The notes below the pieces were generated by a model that was not told where the DNA came from, made no database searches, and worked only from the letters and a program-made list of their open reading frames with translations. Both the position numbers and the translations under genes were made by a program. From NCBI GenBank assembly GCA_019058275.1, contig JAHLVW010000074.1:1-64000 (forward strand): 64,000 nucleotides of DNA, in the 5' to 3' direction. Source of the stretch: Candidatus Heimdallarchaeota archaeon. GTDB taxonomy: Archaea > Asgardarchaeota > Heimdallarchaeia > JABLTI01. Shown here piece after piece: positions 62,742 to 64,000 of the stretch. Within the stretch, counting starts at the first letter, position 1; each line of letters opens with the position of its first letter.

Positions 62742-63095
62742 CTATTCCCATATTTCGAAAAGCTTTTTCAAAGATTTTGCTTTCAAATTTTCTATTCGAA
62801 ATCTGAAGATTTTTATTCTTCCGAATCTTTTCTCTTGAACAAGACCAACTTTAGTTAAGAATTCTAAATGCTGTGTCGTTGTACTGTGATTTAAATTAGC
62901 AAATCTAGCAATAGCTGAAATATTGAGTTCTTCCATTTCAGCTAGTGTTTTTAAAATTAGTACTCTTCCTTTTGATGATAATACATCTTCAATGCCAAAA
63001 TCTATGAATTCTATATCATTTTCTTGGAATTTTGATTCATTATCTTCCAAAGAACTATTTTTTTCACTTATTTTACTCGTTGGGGGTCTATACAT
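62742..63095 (-). CDS. ArsR-like winged-helix protein
   Basis: 117 residues; the N-terminal 35 are unstructured and polar. A wHTH follows: VLSSKGRVLILKTLAEMEELNISAIARFANLNHSTTTQHLEFLTKVGLV, with a wing (EKRFGRIKIFRF). Dimer helices at the end are short. Probably a transcription regulator, with target unknown. It is downstream of the Orc1/Cdc6 gene on the same strand and 39 bases from it, so co-transcription is plausible. Confidence 0.8.
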   Translation of the reverse strand: MYRPPTSKISEKNSSLEDNESKFQENDIEFIDFGIEDVLSSKGRVLILKTLAEMEELNISAIARFANLNHSTTTQHLEFLTKVGLVQEKRFGRIKIFRFRIENLKAKSLKKLFEIWE

Positions 63096-63133
63096 ATAAC
63101 TAATTTTCCTCTCCTTTAATCAACAGTTCAGAA

Positions 63134-64000
63134 TTAATCGATATGTTTTTCAAGTTGCTCTCTAATTGCTTTTTCAATTTTTTCAGCAGAAACATCTGGT
63201 AATCCAATTAACGTTGTTTGCCCTCTTTGCCCCTTACTACTAGGTTTAGTTGTAATTACATCACAATTTTGTAAATATTGAATATATTCCCAAACTTGCG
63301 TATGACTTCTGGTCGGTAAATTGAATTCTTCACATAATCCTTTGTATATTTCCTCTGCCTCTCCTATAGTTGCATATGCTTTTTGGGTTGTTCTTAGTTT
63401 AATAGCTATTGCCAATAGAACTAATTTCTGTTGTGATGTTAAATCCTTTACAATTTCTTGTCTAATTACTGGATGTATTGATGCATTAGCATAACGCACA
63501 TGTTCTGGTAGTACTTTTAAGGACTGTCTGTGATCAGCGTGTATACCAGCACGTTCTAATAATTCAATTGCGTATCTTGCATCACCATTTTTTGATACAA
63601 TATCAGCTATTAAATCAATTGCTTCCTGTGAAACAGTATCCTCGAAGAATGCCTCCTTAACTCTATCTGCTACAATATCTCTAAGCTGATCTTCAGTATA
63701 TGGTTCTAATAAGATTGTATTTTGTCTTAATGTACTTAATGTGCTCTCATCAAGCATAGTTCTAAATGCGATATCCCTTACAATTGTAATCATTGATACT
63801 CTTTCTTTCATATCAATTTCATCATCTGTTAATCTCGTAAGATCATACAGAAGGTCTGGACCATCTTTTCTAATGACAAAATCAATTTCATCCAAAGTAA
63901 CAATTAGGAATAATCTTTTTCGGTTTAAGATCTCAGTTAACATATTCAGAATTTCTTCTGGGGAAAATCCTCTTACAGGTATATGAGGATTAAATTTTCG
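63134..64000 (-). CDS. cdc6: Orc1/Cdc6 replication initiator (N-terminal part cut by window end)
   Basis: About 289 residues in the window, open to the edge: the frame continues upstream of ATG 63943 as PHIPVRGFSPEE, which matches the family, so that ATG is internal. Walker B LIVTLDEIDFV, sensor-1 region MITIVRDIAFR, box VII-like region (EPYTEDQLRDIV), sensor-2 GDARYAIELLERAG and a C-terminal wHTH (TSQQKLVLLAIAIKL ... SHTQVWEYIQYLQ) are present. It binds ORB elements and loads MCM. Walker A lies outside. ORB-like sites at 35 kb are its plausible targets. Confidence 0.95.
   Translation of the reverse strand, partial: RKFNPHIPVRGFSPEEILNMLTEILNRKRLFLIVTLDEIDFVIRKDGPDLLYDLTRLTDDEIDMKERVSMITIVRDIAFRTMLDESTLSTLRQNTILLEPYTEDQLRDIVADRVKEAFFEDTVSQEAIDLIADIVSKNGDARYAIELLERAGIHADHRQSLKVLPEHVRYANASIHPVIRQEIVKDLTSQQKLVLLAIAIKLRTTQKAYATIGEAEEIYKGLCEEFNLPTRSHTQVWEYIQYLQNCDVITTKPSSKGQRGQTTLIGLPDVSAEKIEKAIREQLEKHID

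Noticed and set aside
1..64000. Reassignment of TGA to Trp or Sec, prompted by the TGA at 1584
   Set aside because: Several intact genes here end in TGA at natural family lengths (for example PCNA, uS10's neighbours and GINS), and no selenocysteine hairpin is evident.

Overview
The window reads as a low-GC (roughly 31 percent) archaeal chromosome, most likely from an Asgard (Promethearchaeota, Heimdallarchaeia-like) lineage. Archaeal markers are transcription factor B, TFS, RpoL, exosome Csl4, PCNA, a GINS subunit, an archaeal histone, Orc1/Cdc6, SmAP, archaeosine TGT, CofE and intron-bearing tRNAs with encoded CCA. The Asgard suggestion rests on a HEAT/acidic/Ras-type GTPase fusion, an MglA/SRP-receptor-beta-like GTPase, a roadblock/LC7 protein and a SNAP-like TPR protein. 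The placement is inferred from gene content, not from a phylogeny.

Layout. 0-7 kb: a partial secreted protein, two broken genes (Zn ribbon with frameshift, M1-like peptidase with in-frame TGA), the HEAT-GTPase, twin 27/28-codon micropeptide genes, an adenosine-specific-kinase-family gene and an MglA-like GTPase. 7-14 kb: information processing (TFS, DUF99, RNase III-like, RpoL, DUF2067, Csl4, radical SAM, PCNA, GINS, eS27). 14-24 kb: tRNA-Arg, small enzymes, a cupredoxin-like surface protein, roadblock protein, METTL5-like methyltransferase, enolase, tRNA-Leu and tRNA-Ser. 24-30 kb: uS10, a standalone YcaO protein and an L3-L4-L23-L2 operon. 30-31 kb: a 1.1 kb segment bounded by copies of the tRNA-Leu(GAG) 3' end, holding an interrupted gene. 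31-41 kb: SmAP, TgtA, two HTH proteins, a 0.96 kb AT-rich gap with four origin-recognition-box-like elements (candidate oriC), an Era-like GTPase/DUF2073 pair, an AK6/Fap7-like kinase, a transglutaminase-like protein lacking its Cys, CofE and TFB. 41-50 kb: two peptide-type ABC permeases, UvrC, a double AsnC-type regulator and HypF. 50-54 kb: a ribbon-helix-helix protein and an AAA+ ATPase embedded in repeated covarying palindromes, then histone and tRNA-Glu. 54-59 kb: a pilin-like peptide, a C/D-sRNA-like element, a divergent TFB and a Tad/T2SS-like ATPase plus two membrane platform proteins. 59-64 kb: PAC2 protein, large surface protein, wHTH and Orc1/Cdc6 (cut by the window end).

The most interesting parts are the RHH/AAA+/palindrome locus (50.7-53.1 kb), which looks like an undescribed DNA partition or replicon-like system; the ORB-bearing candidate origin (35.1-35.5 kb), which lacks an adjacent orc1/cdc6; the paired micropeptides with a shared C-terminus and shared upstream operator-like sequence (4.4-4.8 kb); and a tRNA-Leu(GAG) whose only intron lies in the D-loop.
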